Source of the DNA: Chthoniobacter flavus
Lineage (GTDB): Bacteria; Verrucomicrobiota; Verrucomicrobiia; Chthoniobacterales; Terrimicrobiaceae
Direction of reading: 5' to 3'
Length of the DNA stretch: 7,548 bases
NCBI GenBank assembly: GCA_945903555.1
Contig: CAMDOJ010000086.1
Coordinates: 1-7,548, forward strand
The position numbers and the translations under genes were made by a program. Below are positions 5,716 through 7,548 of this stretch, piece by piece. The notes beneath the pieces are model-generated. The model did not search any database. It worked only from the letters and a program-made list of their open reading frames with translations, and had not been told where the DNA came from. The stretch's first letter is position 1, and the number at the start of each line of letters is the position of its first letter.

Positions 5716-6429
5716 TCAGGCGCCGAGGTAGGCTTCGCGGACTCGCGAGTTGGAGAGAAGATCGGCGGCGGGGCCTTCGAGAACGATACTGCCCGTTTCG
5801 AGCAGGCAAGCTCGGTCGGCAAGGCGGAGGGCGAGATTGGCATTTTGCTCAACGAGAAGAATGGTCGCTCCACGCTTGTTCAGCTCCCTCAGGACCGAAA
5901 AAATTTCCATCACCAACTTGGGAGCAAGCCCCATCGAAGGCTCGTCGAGGAGGAACAACCTAGCCTCGCTCATGATCGCTCTCGCTACGGAGAGCATCTG
6001 CTGCTCACCGCCACTTAGCGTACCTGCAAGCTGGTCGAGGCGCTCGCGGAGGCGCGGAAAAACTCCCAACACCCACTCCAAATCACGGTTGCGCGCGGCG
6101 GCATCACGGCGCACCCAGGCTCCGAGGCGAAGATTTTCCATCACGGTAAGCCCCCCAAAGATTCCACGGCCTTCAGGCACATGGGCCATGCCGAGGTGCA
6201 CGATGCGATCGACAGATAGGCCTTTAAATGAACGCCCCTCCAGTTCGACCGATCCTTCATACGGGAGCATGCCGGAGAGCCCCCTGAGTGTTGTGGTTTT
6301 GCCAGCACCATTGGCACCGATGAGGGCGAGGATTTCTCCGCGCTGCAGCTCAAAACTAATCCCCTTCACCGCTCGGATTTCACCATAGCGGATGACGAGA
6401 TTTTCCACTTTGAGCATGATCTCACTCAT
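5716..6429 (-). CDS. livF: Branched-chain amino acid ABC transporter ATP-binding protein LivF
   Basis: One of the two ATPase subunits that power a LivHMGF-type importer at the inner face of the cytoplasmic membrane. The 237-residue length is normal for LivF. Walker A GANGAGKT spans 38-45, the Q-loop region is HVPEGRGIF at 83-91, the signature LSGGEQQ is at 138-144 and Walker B LFLLDEP is at 158-164. The switch position reads LLVEQN, with Gln in place of His; this is normal for LivF and marks it off from LivG. The C-terminal YLGA is also typical. The ATG at 6429 is preceded by AAAGGAG in the end of livG and overlaps the livG stop by 8 bp. A second ATG four codons in is less likely. The stop is followed within about 8 bp by the GC-rich repeat array. 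The substrate may be branched-chain amino acids or related compounds such as urea or amides; no binding protein is visible to decide. Confidence 0.96.
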   Translation of the reverse strand: MSEIMLKVENLVIRYGEIRAVKGISFELQRGEILALIGANGAGKTTTLRGLSGMLPYEGSVELEGRSFKGLSVDRIVHLGMAHVPEGRGIFGGLTVMENLRLGAWVRRDAAARNRDLEWVLGVFPRLRERLDQLAGTLSGGEQQMLSVARAIMSEARLFLLDEPSMGLAPKLVMEIFSVLRELNKRGATILLVEQNANLALRLADRACLLETGSIVLEGPAADLLSNSRVREAYLGA

Positions 6430-7204
6430 AATCCGTCTCCTTTCCGAGGTAGGCGTCTATGACTTTGGGGTTCGATCGCACCTCCTCTGGAGTTCCCTCC
6501 GCGATGGTGGCTCCGAAATCGAGCACCGTGATGCGGTCGCATAGCCCCATGACGAGTTGCATGTGATGCTCGATAAGAAGCATCGTAATGGAAAAGTGAT
6601 CTCTCACCCAGCGGAGGAATTCAACGAGCTTCAGTGTCTCGGCGGAATTCATTCCCGCAGCTGGCTCGTCGAGAAGGAGGAGCGTGGGCTGGAGCGCCAT
6701 GGCGCGGACGATTTCCAAACGGCGCTGGGAACCATACGGCAATCCGCCTGCCTGCTCGTGCATCACATCACCGAGGCCAAATTGTTTGAGCAACTCGGCA
6801 CACACGCGGATGTTTTCTTTTTCAGCGCGTCGCGCCGATGGGAGTTGCACAAGTGCGGAAGGCCATAGGTAGGCGGAGCGAGCGTCTCGGGCGATTCGGA
6901 CATTGTCCAAGACGGAGAGATTCCGAAAGAGCCGTATATTCTGAAACGTGCGCCCGATGCCATTGCGCGCAATGTGGCTCGGACGCTGCCCAGCGATGGA
7001 TTGTCCGCGAAAAACAATATCGCCTTGGGTGGGAGCATAGATGCCCGTGATAACGTTGAATGCTGTTGTCTTGCCGGCGCCATTGGGGCCGATGATGCCG
7101 TGAGCGTGACCGGACCGGACGGCGAAGGATGCATCCGACAGAGCGCAAAGACCACCGAAGCGTTGCGTGACATTCCGCATCACGAGCAGAGGCTCGTCGG
7201 TCAT
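6422..7204 (-). CDS. livG: Branched-chain amino acid ABC transporter ATP-binding protein LivG
   Basis: The second ATPase of the Liv importer, 260 aa from the ATG at 7204. Walker A GPNGAGKT spans 39-46, the Q-loop is RTFQN at 85-89, the LivG-type signature LPYGSQRR is at 155-162, Walker B LLLLDEP is at 175-181 and the switch His213 is in IEHHM. The characteristic long insertion between Q-loop and signature is present, and the protein ends YLGKETDYE. The frame stays open upstream to 7333, but those 43 codons overlap livM and have no family resemblance. ATG 7204 has a strong ribosome-binding site and forms an ATGA overlap with the livM stop (7201-7204). It overlaps livF by 8 bp, so livM, livG and livF are translated from one message and made in balanced amounts. 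Confidence 0.97.
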   Translation of the reverse strand: MTDEPLLVMRNVTQRFGGLCALSDASFAVRSGHAHGIIGPNGAGKTTAFNVITGIYAPTQGDIVFRGQSIAGQRPSHIARNGIGRTFQNIRLFRNLSVLDNVRIARDARSAYLWPSALVQLPSARRAEKENIRVCAELLKQFGLGDVMHEQAGGLPYGSQRRLEIVRAMALQPTLLLLDEPAAGMNSAETLKLVEFLRWVRDHFSITMLLIEHHMQLVMGLCDRITVLDFGATIAEGTPEEVRSNPKVIDAYLGKETDYE

Positions 7205-7548
7205 TTTTCCTCCTCCTTTTTTGGAAATTCGCGCCGTGGCACGAACCAAGCGAACTCGCGCAAGCCCATAATGCCGCGCGGACGGAAGAGCATAAGCAAA
7301 ACGAGAACCAACGGCAGAATGTCCATCCGCCACGTGCCAAGCGGCTGGAGTACCTGTACGAGGATGGTAAAAACCGTCGCACCCAGCACAGATCCGCCTA
7401 GCGAACCGATGCCGCCGAGGTAAACCATCACGAGGATTTCCGTGGATTTGACGATGTCGAAGGAACCGGGATTAATGAATTGCAACTGGTGAGCGAAGAG
7501 CGCTCCGGCCACACCACCAAAGAACGAAGAGACCACAAAGGCCGTGAG
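7201..7548 (-). CDS. livM: Branched-chain amino acid ABC transporter permease LivM, C-terminal part only
   Basis: The 115 C-terminal residues of a LivM permease, an inner-membrane channel subunit that pairs with LivH. The frame continues past the window edge (it begins LTAFVVSSFFGG), so the start is outside. The conserved motif AGALFAHQLQFINPGSFDIVKSTEILVMVYLGGIGSLGGSVLGA, read here in parts, is the EAA-like loop that couples permease to ATPase. It is followed by two hydrophobic helices (TVFTILVQVL and LPLVLVLLMLFRPRGIMG) and a charged cytoplasmic tail ending KKEEEK. Its stop codon overlaps the livG start (ATGA). In other genomes livH and a periplasmic binding protein lie upstream; here they would be beyond 7548. 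Confidence 0.95.
   Translation of the reverse strand, partial: LTAFVVSSFFGGVAGALFAHQLQFINPGSFDIVKSTEILVMVYLGGIGSLGGSVLGATVFTILVQVLQPLGTWRMDILPLVLVLLMLFRPRGIMGLREFAWFVPRREFPKKEEEK
7209..7220 (-). promoter_or_regulatory. Strong ribosome-binding site of livG
   Basis: AAGGAGGAGG-type purine run on the minus strand, inside the last codons of livM; the AAGGAGG core sits 7 nt before the ATG at 7204. It decides that start over the longer upstream frame. Confidence 0.8.

Noticed and set aside
7205..7333. The 43-codon N-terminal extension of livG.
   Set aside because: It overlaps livM coding sequence, lacks family similarity, and the ATG at 7204 has a strong ribosome-binding site.

Overview
The window looks like ordinary chromosome from a GC-rich Gram-negative-type bacterium. 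The long-form IspH, the gene mix and the hairpin-forming GC-rich intergenic repeats suggest a member of the Verrucomicrobiota. That placement is inference from sequence style; no rRNA or marker phylogeny is available here.

Layout. (1) 2-1024, plus strand: the 3' part of ispH, which catalyses the last step of the MEP isoprenoid pathway; its start lies outside the window. (2) 1035-2888, minus strand, convergent with ispH: read in the direction of transcription, a tRNA-Arg(CCU), a HAD-family sugar-phosphate phosphatase with a UUG start, a small CPWC glutaredoxin, and an unrecognised membrane-anchored protein coupled to the glutaredoxin by an ATGA overlap. (3) 2889-3804: no convincing gene. The first ~370 bp hold nothing recognisable; the rest is a tandem array of a ~173-bp GC-rich repeat. 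(4) 3805-5350, minus strand: a complete hipBA toxin-antitoxin module with its own promoter, which is bracketed by two copies of a 14-bp near-palindrome. (5) 5351-5708: more units of the same ~173-bp repeat. (6) 5716-7548, minus strand: livF, livG and the 3' part of livM, an operon for a branched-chain amino acid (or related) ABC importer. Its upstream genes lie beyond the window.

How it fits together. The liv genes are tightly overlapped and clearly one transcription unit. The hipBA module is autonomous: HipB should bind the two operators around its own promoter and neutralise the HipA Ser/Thr kinase. The repeat units on the two sides of hipBA are in the same orientation. At both junctions the repeat sequence breaks near the same ATGGG(GG) motif, so hipBA appears to sit inside one formerly continuous repeat array. 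This is the most interesting structure in the window. The individual parts belong to known families, and I see no clear evidence for a wholly new system.
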